A stretch of 64,000 nt of DNA from Planctomycetaceae bacterium (lineage in GTDB: Bacteria > Planctomycetota > UBA1135 > GCA-002686595). The stretch covers positions 79,996 through 143,995 of the forward strand of contig WYBT01000044.1 in the NCBI GenBank assembly GCA_011525785.1. The letters run 5' to 3'. Both the position numbers and the translations under genes were made by a program. The stretch's first letter is position 1. The number at the start of each line of letters is the position of its first letter. This document shows, in pieces, positions 29,871 through 37,778 of this stretch. The notes below the pieces were generated by a model. It did no database searches. It was not told the DNA's origin and saw nothing but the letters and a program-made list of their open reading frames with translations.

Positions 29871-29969
29871 CGCCCACTGTTTTCTTGCACCCGCACCGGG
29901 CGCGTTCGGCGCGCGCTACGCCCTGTGCAGCACTTGCAGGCGAGCGCGAGATATTCGACGCTCCACGCC

Positions 29970-30494
29970 ATGGGGATGGAGAGCACGCCCGAGCTGAAGA
30001 TGGTCGAGGTGCAGGTCTCGCGCCTGTTCCTGCGCGAGAACGCGCGCGGCCAGCAGGTTCAGCTCAAGGAACGCAACGGGCCGCGTTGGTTCACGCTCGT
30101 GATCGGCGCCTGGGAGGCGGAGGAGATCCGCCGCGTCGTGTCCCGCGAGCAGGCGCCGCGCCCCATGACGCACCAGTTGGCGCTGGCCCTGGTGCACGCG
30201 CTCGGCGGCCGCGTGCTGCGCGCCGACATCGTCGATTTCCGCGACCAGACCTTCATCGGCCAGCTCGCGGTCGAGGCGCTCGACGGCAAGACCCTGGCGC
30301 TGGTCGACGCGCGCCCCTCCGACGCCATTGCGCTCGCCCTGCGCTGCGGCGCGCCGATTCGCGTGGCCGAGTTCGTGCTCGAGCAGGTGCGCGCTGACAG
30401 CTCGGGGCCCGACCCGATGCCCGACGTGAGCAGCGAACCGCCTACGGACTCGCCGCCGGACGTTCCGCCCGAGCCGCCGCAGCGTCCGGGCTAG
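29970..30494 (+). CDS. Bifunctional nuclease family protein (DUF151)
   Basis: This is a 174-residue protein of the BFN/DUF151 family (cf. Thermotoga TM0160 and plant BBD nucleases). The domain is visible in GPRWFTLVIGAWEAEEIRRV, the HQLALALVHALGG segment, and VDARPSDAIALALRCGAPIR. The family has reported DNase/RNase activity in plants, but bacterial members are largely untested. The C-terminal ~35 residues are a proline/aspartate-rich tail. Start ATG 29970 is chosen; 29976 is equally possible. Confidence 0.85.
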   Translation: MGMESTPELKMVEVQVSRLFLRENARGQQVQLKERNGPRWFTLVIGAWEAEEIRRVVSREQAPRPMTHQLALALVHALGGRVLRADIVDFRDQTFIGQLAVEALDGKTLALVDARPSDAIALALRCGAPIRVAEFVLEQVRADSSGPDPMPDVSSEPPTDSPPDVPPEPPQRPG

Positions 30495-30727
30495 CCGCGC
30501 TGCGCGGCGGGCTGCGTTGAGCGTTCGTCGCGCTGCGCCTCGCGCGCCCCGCGCGCATGCCGGTTCGCACGTCGGGTCACACGCTCGGCTGACGCGCCCG
30601 GACTCGCCAAAAGCGTCGCGCGCGCCCATCTGCGAGCGCGCGCGATTGATTTCAGACGTTCGAGCGGCTCGAGCCCACTCGCCAGAAGCAACGCGAGCGA
30701 GACAGAGCGCTTCGCACCGCCGCGAAG

Positions 30728-31210
30728 TCACCCACCCTGAGTGCTCGCAGCGCCCGCGGGAGGCTTCTCGGCGCAGCCCGGCTGCTCGCACGGTCCGGCC
30801 GCTTCACCCGACGCGGCGGGCGCGGCCGACGCAGGCGCGTTCAACTTCTTGCGCGCGCGCTCCGAGTCGCCGACCGGCAGGTGCGGGTCGTACCACAGCG
30901 CGCCGAGCGCCACGTCGAACGGCCCCACGCCCACGCCGAAGCCCGCCAGTCCCAACTCGAGCCGCGCCAGCTTCCACAGCACCAGCTCGAACACCGCGCC
31001 GCTGCTGGTCCCGTCGAACAGGTCCACGCGCAGAGCCTGGCTTTCGTCGCGCCAGCCCACCACCGCGTGCCCGTCCACGATCCCATCGGCGCGCACGCCG
31101 GCGGGATTGTCGCGCGACTGGACGCTCACCACCGTGCACGACGCCGCGCACGACACCACGCCGAGCGCCAGCGCCAGAGCGCGAGCGCGACACCAACTCA
31201 CTCGAATCAT
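30728..31210 (-). CDS. Small lipoprotein of unknown function
   Basis: This is a 160-residue protein with a basic N-terminus, hydrophobic stretch (ALALALGVVSCAASC) and a lipobox-like CAASC, so it is probably lipidated. The central part has repeats of glycine-rich beta-like sequence (LELGLAGFGVGVGPFDVALG) and the tail is Ala/Pro-rich with CEQPGC. I do not recognise the family; similar short lipoproteins beside tRNA genes are common in planctomycetes. It is the last host gene before tRNA-Ser and the element. Confidence 0.65.
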   Translation of the reverse strand: MIRVSWCRARALALALGVVSCAASCTVVSVQSRDNPAGVRADGIVDGHAVVGWRDESQALRVDLFDGTSSGAVFELVLWKLARLELGLAGFGVGVGPFDVALGALWYDPHLPVGDSERARKKLNAPASAAPAASGEAAGPCEQPGCAEKPPAGAASTQGG

Positions 31211-31361
31211 CGTTTGCTGCTCCGTTGTTCGGACGCGTGTGGAGGGGAACGGGCGCGCCCGGAGAACGAGCTCGATGCTATCGCCACCCGCTGGCGCGCA
31301 GCCCGTTCCGCGCCTTCCCGCCGCGCAAATCCCGCGTTCGAACGCGCGCCCCGACGCGTGT

Positions 31362-31367
31362 TAGCAT
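31362..31367 (+). promoter_or_regulatory. Putative -10 box of the tRNA-Ser gene
   Basis: TAGCAT lies nine bases before the first base of tRNA-Ser(TGA). No good -35 hexamer is visible; TTCGAA at 31337-31342 is the closest at 19 bp. It calibrates the similar TANNNT boxes seen just upstream of several start codons in this window. Confidence 0.35.
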
Positions 31368-31376
31368 CGCCCGCAC

Positions 31377-31461
31377 GGAGGCGTGGCAGAGCGGCCGATC
31401 GCAGCGGTTTTGAAAACCGCCAGGGGGCAACTCCTCGAGGGTTCGAATCCTTCCGCCTCCG
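31377..31461 (+). tRNA. tRNA-Ser(TGA), reconstituted by element integration
   Basis: The 85-nt cloverleaf has acceptor GGAGGCG pairing with CGCCTCC, anticodon loop TTTGAAA (anticodon TGA), a long class II variable arm typical of serine tRNAs, and T-loop GTTCGAATC. The 3' 58 bases lie inside the 60-bp direct repeat, so the element supplies the sequence from the anticodon stem onward. After the discriminator G, the next genomic bases are CCC rather than CCA, whereas the truncated copy at 54,107 reads GCCA. The CCA must therefore be added enzymatically here. Confidence 0.93.
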
Positions 31462-31463
31462 CC
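31404..31463 (+). repeat. attL core (60-bp direct repeat, left copy)
   Basis: The copy begins in the anticodon stem of tRNA-Ser (GCGGTTTTGAAAACCGC) and runs to the base after the acceptor stem plus two bases. It is identical to 54048-54107. Upstream and downstream bases differ between copies, so the boundaries are exact. Confidence 0.92.
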
Positions 31464-31520
31464 CTGCGGCCCTGAAAAGGGCTATCGGCGATCACTCACG
31501 TGCGCGTGCGTTCGCAGGGA

Positions 31521-31542
31521 AAGGACAACGGGAAGGACAACG
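31521..31542 (+). promoter_or_regulatory. Left integrase arm-type site (direct repeat)
   Basis: Two copies of AAGGACAACG lie 12 bp apart, 57 bp inside attL and just 3' of the integrase gene. The same 22-bp arrangement, with one mismatch, occurs near the right end at 53948-53969 in the same orientation. Such paired sites fit the arm-binding sites of tyrosine integrases. Confidence 0.6.
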
Positions 31543-31554
31543 GAACAGCCGCGC

Positions 31555-32691
31555 TCACGCGCCGCCCGACGCCGCCTGAGCGGCCGGCGGCGCGAGCACC
31601 TGACCCAGCTTCTCGATGGCGGCGCGCTCGGCTTCAGGCGCGAGGTGCGCGTAGCGCGCGGTGGTCTGCGGCGTGCTGTGACCGAGCACCTTGCCCACCG
31701 AGTAGAGGGGCACGCCAGCGGTGACCATCAGACTCGCCGCCGTGTGCCGCAGATCGTGGAAACGCAGGTTCGCGCGCTTCTCTGCCGGTAGGTCCGCGCA
31801 GCCGTTGCGCGCCGCGAGGAACGCCTGCCGCAGCGCGGACTCGTCCCACCGCTCGCCGCTCGGCCGCACGAACAGAGGCTCCTTGCCGTCCATGCGACGA
31901 ACGCGGCGGGACTCCAATTCCTTCACGCACGCCTTCAGCTCGGCGACCATCGGAACCGGCCGACCGCGCCCGGCCTTCTCGCGTTCCGGCTGCACAAGGA
32001 GCACGCCCTTCTCCAGGTCGACGTCGCTCCAGTCGAGGGAGAGGATCTCGCCGCGGCGCATTCCCGTCGTCAGCGCGCAAAGCAGCACGGGTCGAACCGC
32101 CTCCGGCGACTTCGACAAGAGCAACCTCGCCTCACCCGCGGTCAGGTACGTCTCCCGCTTGCGGCCGCGCTCGGAGAGCCGCGCGACTTTGCGGAACGGG
32201 TTCTCCTCGCACATGCCGCGCTCGACTGCCCAGCCGACGATCGCCGAAGCCAAGCACGCGTCGCGGTTCACCGTCGCGCCGCTCGCGCCCCCGGCCGTGC
32301 GCTCGGTCACCCAGCGAGCGATCTCCTCGCGGCGAAGCCTGCAGAGCAGCCGGCTCGCCCACGGCGCCTTCCTGAGCACCGCGACGCGCTTCTTGTCGCC
32401 CGCGACTGTCGAGGCCTTCTTGAACTGCGGCGCCGCGCGCAGATAGAGGTCGGCCAGCTCCGCGAAGGTCAGGCGCGATCCGTTCACGTCGTTGAACACT
32501 TCGGCCAGCACCTCCTCCACCGGCCTGCCGTCGAGCAACAGCGAGTGGACCCGCGTGCGGTTGCGCTCTGCCACCGTGCGGGTCGTTCCCGCAAGCCGAG
32601 TGATCCGTCGGCCGTCCCAGTCGAAGCGCAAGTACCAGTTGTTCCGGTCCTTGGGCTGGAACACATGTCCGAAACTGGCGCGACGAGCCAT
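31555..32691 (-). CDS. int: Tyrosine recombinase / phage-type integrase
   Basis: This 378-residue site-specific recombinase should catalyse excision and insertion at tRNA-Ser. It has an N-terminal arm-binding-like domain (FQPKDRNNWYLRFDWDGRRI), a core-binding region (residues ~75-170) and a C-terminal catalytic domain. Catalytic residues are present: Arg in TTGMRRGEIL, H-x-x-R in HDLRHTAAS, His in LGHSTPQTT and the nucleophile Tyr in TARYAHL. It is transcribed toward attL, the usual arrangement. ATG 32691 is preferred over the 50 residues upstream, which overlap the divergent promoter region. Confidence 0.95.
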   Translation of the reverse strand: MARRASFGHVFQPKDRNNWYLRFDWDGRRITRLAGTTRTVAERNRTRVHSLLLDGRPVEEVLAEVFNDVNGSRLTFAELADLYLRAAPQFKKASTVAGDKKRVAVLRKAPWASRLLCRLRREEIARWVTERTAGGASGATVNRDACLASAIVGWAVERGMCEENPFRKVARLSERGRKRETYLTAGEARLLLSKSPEAVRPVLLCALTTGMRRGEILSLDWSDVDLEKGVLLVQPEREKAGRGRPVPMVAELKACVKELESRRVRRMDGKEPLFVRPSGERWDESALRQAFLAARNGCADLPAEKRANLRFHDLRHTAASLMVTAGVPLYSVGKVLGHSTPQTTARYAHLAPEAERAAIEKLGQVLAPPAAQAASGGA

Positions 32692-32752
32692 CGAGCGTCT
32701 CCTCGTTGGGTATTGAAGTGGCGATTCCGAGGTGGCACTGTAACGCATACGC

Positions 32753-32953
32753 ATGACATCCAGCAAGAACACGAACCTGATCGTCCGCGTGTCCACGGAG
32801 CAGAAGGAGCAGGTCGAGCGCGCGGCGTCGCGAGCCGGCCTCACCGTCGCCGACTACGTGCGCGCTGTGCTCGCGCTGGCAGCGCAGTCGCGGACCGTCG
32901 GCGCTTGGGTCGATCGGTCCATCGCGGCGTCCGCTGCGCAACATTCACCGTGA
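32753..32953 (+). CDS. Ribbon-helix-helix DNA-binding protein
   Basis: This is a 66-residue CopG/Arc-type protein. The beta strand NLIVRVS is followed by helices (EQKEQVERAASRAGLTVADY) and a VRAVLAL core. It likely represses the divergent integrase gene and its own operon or acts in mobilisation. There is no obvious ribosome site; the ATG follows a TGTAAC box by eight bases. It is divergent from the integrase and starts the rightward run of element genes. Confidence 0.7.
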   Translation: MTSSKNTNLIVRVSTEQKEQVERAASRAGLTVADYVRAVLALAAQSRTVGAWVDRSIAASAAQHSP

Positions 32954-32969
32954 GTCCCTCAATCAAACC

Positions 32970-34166
32970 ATGACCCGATCGCCTTCGAAGCCGCCCCGAC
33001 CAGAGGTCTGCGAGAGAGCCGATCGCCTGATCGAGGCGCTGCATGCGGCCACGCCAACGGACCTCAAGGAAGCCCGAAAGTACATCGACGAGCGGTGCGC
33101 GGCGGAGTGCCCGCCGCTCACGGCGATGGACATCGTCGGCGTGCTGGCGATCGAGTTCTACGAACTCGGCTACAGAGCGCACCACCTAGCAGAAGGCGTG
33201 ATCCCGACAAGCGAGGCGCTGCTGCTCGAGATGGTCGCGTTGGAAAACGTGATCGTTGCTGCGCCAGAGCTTGCGCGAGCCGCGGGCGTTCTGCCTCCGA
33301 GCATCCTTCCGTCCGAGGATCGGATGCTGCTTTCCTTCGAGCGATTCCAACGATGGCAGATCGAGGTCTCGAATCCTGCTCAGACGTCTTTGATGAACAG
33401 GTTCTTCCAGGTCGACCCCGGCAGTCGAGAGGACAGGATCGCCATCAGCGCACTGAGAGCCGCGGCAGATGGGACCCATGGCGGGACTGGGCTGCTGGTC
33501 CGCAACGCACTTCAGCGAGCGCTGGAGGAACTGGGCGTGCTCAGGCAGGGGGATCCGCCGCTCACGCGCGAAGACTACTTCCTATATCTGAAGGCACTCG
33601 CCGATTGCCCCGTGAGTGGCGAATGCGCGACGTACCGAGGACGCGACGGCCGGGATCGACTGGGTTGGCGACAGTTGCGGACAGCGTTGAAACGCGTGCT
33701 GCGCGCGTCGGGTGAACTGCAACCCGGAGCTCGTCCGCCCGACGCACCAACTGGTGATCTCGGCGAAGTCGATACGAACAGGCGGCGGTGTGTTCCTGGC
33801 TCGACCTCGGGTACGCACGGGGCCGCGTTCGATGACGTGAGCGCCGCTGCCTACATCCGCGAGATGCGCGACCAACTGGATCGCCACCCGGAGATCACGA
33901 AGCTGCTTCGAACGTCCAGGGTCGCTGGGGAGCGAGCCATCCGCATGGTCGCGGAGTTTCGCTCGCTCACCGATCTTCTTGACCGTCGTGACGACAAGGC
34001 GCACAAAGCAGCGATCCTCTACGTGTGGTTTGAAGATCGCGCCGGCTCGGTGCCTGGGGGACGCAAGCATGTCGCCCAGCACTGCGGCGTCTCCGAGAAG
34101 CAGCTCCGCAACCGCGAGGCTGCCGCGCGCGAGGACCTCGTCGCGTTCATGCGACGATCGGGTTGA
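32970..34166 (+). CDS. Unknown element protein with C-terminal helix-turn-helix-like region
   Basis: This is a 398-residue hydrophilic protein without a signal peptide or membrane segments. The N-terminal ~160 residues are helical (ECPPLTAMDIVGVLAIEFYE). A middle linker around 245-275 is polar and probably disordered. The C-terminal ~100 residues (AAILYVWFEDRAGSVPGG, then KHVAQHCGVSEKQLRNREAA) look like a helix-turn-helix. I do not recognise the family. It lies 17 bp after the RHH gene and just before the excisionase-like gene, a position typical for regulators or replication accessory proteins in integrative elements. Confidence 0.7.
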   Translation: MTRSPSKPPRPEVCERADRLIEALHAATPTDLKEARKYIDERCAAECPPLTAMDIVGVLAIEFYELGYRAHHLAEGVIPTSEALLLEMVALENVIVAAPELARAAGVLPPSILPSEDRMLLSFERFQRWQIEVSNPAQTSLMNRFFQVDPGSREDRIAISALRAAADGTHGGTGLLVRNALQRALEELGVLRQGDPPLTREDYFLYLKALADCPVSGECATYRGRDGRDRLGWRQLRTALKRVLRASGELQPGARPPDAPTGDLGEVDTNRRRCVPGSTSGTHGAAFDDVSAAAYIREMRDQLDRHPEITKLLRTSRVAGERAIRMVAEFRSLTDLLDRRDDKAHKAAILYVWFEDRAGSVPGGRKHVAQHCGVSEKQLRNREAAAREDLVAFMRRSG

Positions 34167-34205
34167 CGAATTCGCAGATTCCGGGCAAATCGCGCCGGAA
34201 CCGAT

Positions 34206-34523
34206 GTGCATCGGGAGGGCATGGCACACCAACACCTTCCCTCTGATGTTGCGACACGCGTCTTGCGATCCGTGGCGCTTCCCGATGTCTGCCGGGTCGA
34301 GGACCTGGCAGAACACCTCCAGGTCTCGACAGCGGCGATCCGCCGCGCGCTCCGGCGCGGCGAACTGCCCGGCCGGCGAGTCGGCCGCCGCTGGCTGATC
34401 TCACGGCTCGCATTGGTCGAGTGGCTGAGCAGCACGCCTCCGCCTTCTGCCGACGAGCCTCGTCGGCACCATGCCGCGATCCCGCACCCGATCGGAGGTC
34501 GCCGTGGCCAGCGCGCTCCCTGA
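34206..34523 (+). CDS. Excisionase-like helix-turn-helix protein
   Basis: This 105-residue protein contains a MerR/AlpA-type winged HTH (VEDLAEHLQVSTAAIRRALR, then GELPGRRVGRRWLISRLALV). This is the usual form of DNA-binding excisionase-family proteins in integrative elements. It could promote excision or activate replication genes. Its 3' end overlaps the RepA-like gene by 53 bp in another frame. The start is uncertain: GTG 34206 or ATG 34221. Confidence 0.75.
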   Translation: MHREGMAHQHLPSDVATRVLRSVALPDVCRVEDLAEHLQVSTAAIRRALRRGELPGRRVGRRWLISRLALVEWLSSTPPPSADEPRRHHAAIPHPIGGRRGQRAP

Positions 34524-36363
34524 TCTCACTTCCGCGCCGATCCTCCTCGACCAGCACCGCGCGCTCATCGGAGGCTCTGCCATCGACCCCGCCGTGGCTG
34601 CCGAGCGCGGCTACCGCTCGGTCACCCGGCCGGAGGAACTGCGCCAACTTGGATTCTCGGCCGCTCAGTGCCGCGTCCCCGCCCTTCTCGTCCCGATCCA
34701 CGGCGTTCGCGGCAATATTGCCTCCTACCAGCTCAGGCCCGACTCGCCGCGAGTGGGCGACGGTGGTCGAGCGATCAAGTACGAGACGCCGCGCGGCTCC
34801 GCGATGGTGCTCGACGTGCACCCGCGCGTCCGGGGGTGGCTCGACGACCCAACGTGCGAGTTGTGGATCACCGAAGGCGCGCGCAAGGCCGACAGCGGCA
34901 TCTCGCTCGGCCTGTGCGTGATCGCTCTGCTCGGAGTCTGGAACTGGCGTGGCAAGAACGAGAAGGGCGGCCTGACGACTCTCGCGGACTGGGAGGCCAT
35001 CGCACTGAACGATCGCGACGTCTTCGTCGTGTTCGATTCGGACGTGATGACGAAGCCTCCAGTATTCGAAGCCCTCAAGCGACTGCGCTCGTTCCTCGAG
35101 TCGCGGGGCGCGCACATCAAAGTCGTCTACCTGCCCGACGGACCTGACGGGGCGAAGGTCGGCCTCGACGACTTCATCGCAAGCGGGCGCGACGTCAGCG
35201 ACCTGCGGCGCCTTGCGTCGACGGAGCTGCGCGAACCCGCGGGCAAGCGGCCTGGCCCTGCTCAGCCGTCGCGCTTGATCTTGACGCCGATGTCGAACGT
35301 CGAGCCTCGCCCGGTCGAGTGGCTCTGGCCCGGCATGATCCCACTCGGGAAGCTGACCATCCTGGGTGGCAACGGAGGCGTCGGGAAGTCAACTCTCGCC
35401 CTCGACATCGCCGCGAGGGTGACGCGCGGCGCCGAACTGCCCGACGGCGGATCCAAAGCGCCTCGCGGCACCGTCTTCGTGATCGCCGCCGAGGACGATG
35501 CCGCCGACACCGTCCGCCCCCGGCTCGACGCGGCCGGAGCGGACGTCGCGAAGGTGCAGTTGATTGAGTCGGTGAACCAGGGCAGCGAGCAGCGAGCGTT
35601 CCGCCTCCCAGACGACGCGCCCTTGTTGCGCGATGCGTTGGCTGAGCACCCCGACGCCCGCCTGCTCATCATCGACACGGTCACCGATGTGCTCCCCGGC
35701 GTGGACGAGCACAGCAACTCGGAGGTCCGAACCGCACTGCGCCCGCTAGCCAAGCTCGCAGCGGACAGCGGTATCGCCGTCCTGTTGATCATGCACAACC
35801 GCAAGGCGCCAGGAGTGTCGTCCCAGCACCGTCTGCACGGGAGCATCGCATTCGGCGCGCTGGCCCGAACCACACTCCAGGTCTGGGCTGTGCCCGGTCG
35901 TCCCAACGAAGCCCTCCTCACCAAGTCGAAGTCGAACGTGTCCGCAATGACCGGACAATCGCTCCACTACCGGGTCCACGGCGAGCCGCCGCGGCTCGAG
36001 TGGCTCGGTGCCGTCGATGTGAACGCCGACGAGGCCATGCGTGAGGCCGACGATCCGACGGTCGCATCGCGCGGCGCGAGGGAGACCGCCGAGTCATTCG
36101 TTCGCGAGGCGCTAGCCGCGGGCCCACGACCGTCGAAGGAGATTGAGAGTGAAGCGAAAGCGGCGGGCATCGCGCTTCGGACCCTTCGACGAGCCCGGGA
36201 GAGCCTGGGCGTCGAGTCGCGGCCGAACGGCCTCGGCGGCAGTTGGATTTGGAAGTTGGCCACCGACGCGCGTCCACAGGAGCCGCACTCCGTGCGTGAA
36301 CCTGGCCAAGTTGGCCAACTCTGCGCGGAAGGGCCGGAGAGCGCTCGTGTCGCTGCGCACTGA
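34471..36363 (+). CDS. RepA-like replication protein: Toprim/DUF3854 plus AAA_25 ATPase
   Basis: This 630-residue protein has two parts. Residues ~60-250 form a primase-associated region with a Toprim-like core (LWITEGARKADSGISLG, then VFVVFDSDV). Residues ~275-500 form a RepA/RecA-like hexameric ATPase with Walker A GGNGGVGKST (near residue 299) and Walker B LLIIDTVTDVLPG. This combination is used by plasmids, ICEs and phage satellites for helicase loading or helicase activity during replication. The last ~80 residues form a winged-helix-like tail. The 3' end runs into iteron-like repeats (36302-36398), supporting a local origin. Confidence 0.88.
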   Translation: MPRSRTRSEVAVASALPDLTSAPILLDQHRALIGGSAIDPAVAAERGYRSVTRPEELRQLGFSAAQCRVPALLVPIHGVRGNIASYQLRPDSPRVGDGGRAIKYETPRGSAMVLDVHPRVRGWLDDPTCELWITEGARKADSGISLGLCVIALLGVWNWRGKNEKGGLTTLADWEAIALNDRDVFVVFDSDVMTKPPVFEALKRLRSFLESRGAHIKVVYLPDGPDGAKVGLDDFIASGRDVSDLRRLASTELREPAGKRPGPAQPSRLILTPMSNVEPRPVEWLWPGMIPLGKLTILGGNGGVGKSTLALDIAARVTRGAELPDGGSKAPRGTVFVIAAEDDAADTVRPRLDAAGADVAKVQLIESVNQGSEQRAFRLPDDAPLLRDALAEHPDARLLIIDTVTDVLPGVDEHSNSEVRTALRPLAKLAADSGIAVLLIMHNRKAPGVSSQHRLHGSIAFGALARTTLQVWAVPGRPNEALLTKSKSNVSAMTGQSLHYRVHGEPPRLEWLGAVDVNADEAMREADDPTVASRGARETAESFVREALAAGPRPSKEIESEAKAAGIALRTLRRARESLGVESRPNGLGGSWIWKLATDARPQEPHSVREPGQVGQLCAEGPESARVAAH

Positions 36364-36371
36364 GCCGCACG

Positions 36372-36398
36372 TTGGCCAACTTGGCCAACTTGGCCAAC
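36372..36398 (+). repeat. Tandem 9-bp iteron-like repeats (TTGGCCAAC)
   Basis: Three perfect tandem copies of TTGGCCAAC (each containing the palindrome TTGGCCAA) lie just beyond the RepA-like stop. One further perfect copy (36311-36319) and one degenerate copy (36302-36310) sit inside the last codons of that gene. This spacing and position resemble iterons bound by initiator proteins. Confidence 0.6.
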
Positions 36399-36594
36399 CT
36401 GGCACGCGTGGGATACACGCGAGCGACTCAGCCGCGCTCGCGAGGTGTTGCGAGAGCGCCCGACAAGCGACGCGTCCCTCGCCGATGGCCCGCACTCGAC
36501 TGTCACGTGAGGCGGCTGACCCCCGTCGCGGGTCCTTCCCGACGCCCTGCCGCCGGCGGGTGACGCCGACCGCCAGACATCGCCAGCGTGAGGC

Positions 36595-36611
36595 GGTAAC
36601 CGTGAGTTACC
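36595..36611. repeat. Inverted repeat GGTAAC-N5-GTTACC
   Basis: A perfect 6-bp palindrome with a 5-bp spacer in the noncoding stretch between the RepA-like and RadC genes. It resembles an operator. No candidate regulator can be assigned. Confidence 0.4.
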
Positions 36612-37088
36612 ACTTTCGGAGCGCGCCCGTCCTGGCCCGGGGACCGTGGAGGTCGGACCGAACGTAGGTGGCCAGACGAGCAGCCCTTGGAGCAGTCGGC
36701 CGCAATCGCGGCTGATAGCATTCCGCGCCCTTCGCCAACTCGCTGACGCTCCCCCAGCGAGTGCGCACCTGTCGGGCCACGCCCGAGCGCCACGTCAGGA
36801 ATTCAGCCCGCATGCCGACACGTCGTCGCCACCCCACTAGGAACGCCAGCAACCCGGCACCGGCGCGCCGCGGTGCCACCTCCGCCGCGTCGTTTGCCGC
36901 ATCGGGCCCGCCCGAGTCGCGTCGAAGCGCACCGGTGATGGCAACGGGGGCCTCAGCCCTAAGTCGATTCGGCACCCGCGCGAGCCAGCCCGCCCTGGCA
37001 CGACGCCAGCAGAAGGTCCGCACGGCGGCGACGTCCACGCTAGATCGCGGCAGCGGAGCCCGTGCCTTGTGGCATCGGAGTCGGGCGC

Positions 37089-37778
37089 ATGGGTCCTGAC
37101 ACTCCGCACTACCTGGGCCACCGCCAGCGCCTGCGCGAACGCTTCGCGCGCTCGGGCATCGAGGGTCTCGCCGACTACGAAGTCGTCGAGCTGCTGCTCA
37201 CCCTCGCCATCCCACGCAGCGACGTGAAGGAGCCCGCCAAGGCCCTGATCGCGAGTTTCGGCAACCTGCGCGGCATCCTCGATGCGCCGGTCGAAGAGCT
37301 GTCCGCCGTGAAGGGACTTGGGGAAGTCGCCCCCGTCGCGCTCAAGATCGTCCGCGCCGCAGCCACCCTCTACCTCCAGCAGTCGAGCGAAGGTCAGGAC
37401 GCGCTCGCCGATCCAACCGCCATCGAGACCTTCTGGCGCATGCGGATCGGCGCGCTGAGGAACGAGGTCTTCCAGGTCGCGTACCTCGACACAGCCTACC
37501 GCCTCGTGCGTGACGGCGTAGAGACGCTCGAAGAGGGAACCGTCGATCGCGCGACCGTCTACCCGCGACGTGTGATCGAGTCCGCGCTCCGTCGCGGAGC
37601 TGCCGCGCTCGTCCTCGCGCACAACCACCCCAACGGCAACGTCCAACCCTCCGAGCAGGACAAGGTCTTAACGCGAGCGATCGTACTCGCGGCCGAGCCG
37701 CTCCGGTTGAAGATCGTCGATCACTTGATCGTCTCGATCGACGACACCTTCAGCTTCCGCAAGGCCGGGCTGCTGTGA
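37089..37778 (+). CDS. radC: RadC family JAB/MPN protein
   Basis: This 229-residue full-length RadC has an N-terminal UPF0758 helix-hairpin-helix part (VVELLLTLAIPRSDVKEPAK, VKGLGEVAPVALKI). Its C-terminal JAMM metallopeptidase-like domain has the motif HNHPNGNVQPSEQD, with the metal-binding His/His/Asp present. RadC proteins are common on mobile elements and near defence genes; no biochemical role is firmly established. It opens the cargo run: its TGA overlaps the ATG of the UvrD gene by one base (TGATG). ATG 37089 is chosen over 37062, which adds nine residues without family similarity. Confidence 0.9.
   Translation: MGPDTPHYLGHRQRLRERFARSGIEGLADYEVVELLLTLAIPRSDVKEPAKALIASFGNLRGILDAPVEELSAVKGLGEVAPVALKIVRAAATLYLQQSSEGQDALADPTAIETFWRMRIGALRNEVFQVAYLDTAYRLVRDGVETLEEGTVDRATVYPRRVIESALRRGAAALVLAHNHPNGNVQPSEQDKVLTRAIVLAAEPLRLKIVDHLIVSIDDTFSFRKAGLL

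Larger units (their letters stand above)
36364..37088. other. Element noncoding region with iteron-like repeats and a palindrome (candidate origin)
   Basis: No convincing gene lies in these 725 bp; frames on both strands are arginine/proline-rich and lack domains. The left part has tandem TTGGCCAAC repeats, and GGTAAC-cgtga-GTTACC lies at 36595-36611. Position directly after the RepA-like gene suits a replication origin, or a promoter region for the downstream cargo. Confidence 0.5.

Noticed and set aside
31469..31482. GCCCT-GAAA-AGGGC hairpin as tRNA terminator
   Set aside because: The stem is only 5 bp and no T-tract follows. It lies within element DNA and may be chance.
36372..36398. TTGGCCAAC tandem repeats as a CRISPR array
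   Set aside because: Units are only 9 bp and directly adjacent, with no spacers and no cas genes nearby.
36607..37038. Minus-strand 143-codon frame in the element noncoding region
   Set aside because: The composition is arginine-rich with no domain, and overlapping plus-strand frames look equally random.
37089..37778. RadC as the defence effector
   Set aside because: RadC is common on mobile elements with no proven nuclease or defence function; only its co-location supports a role.
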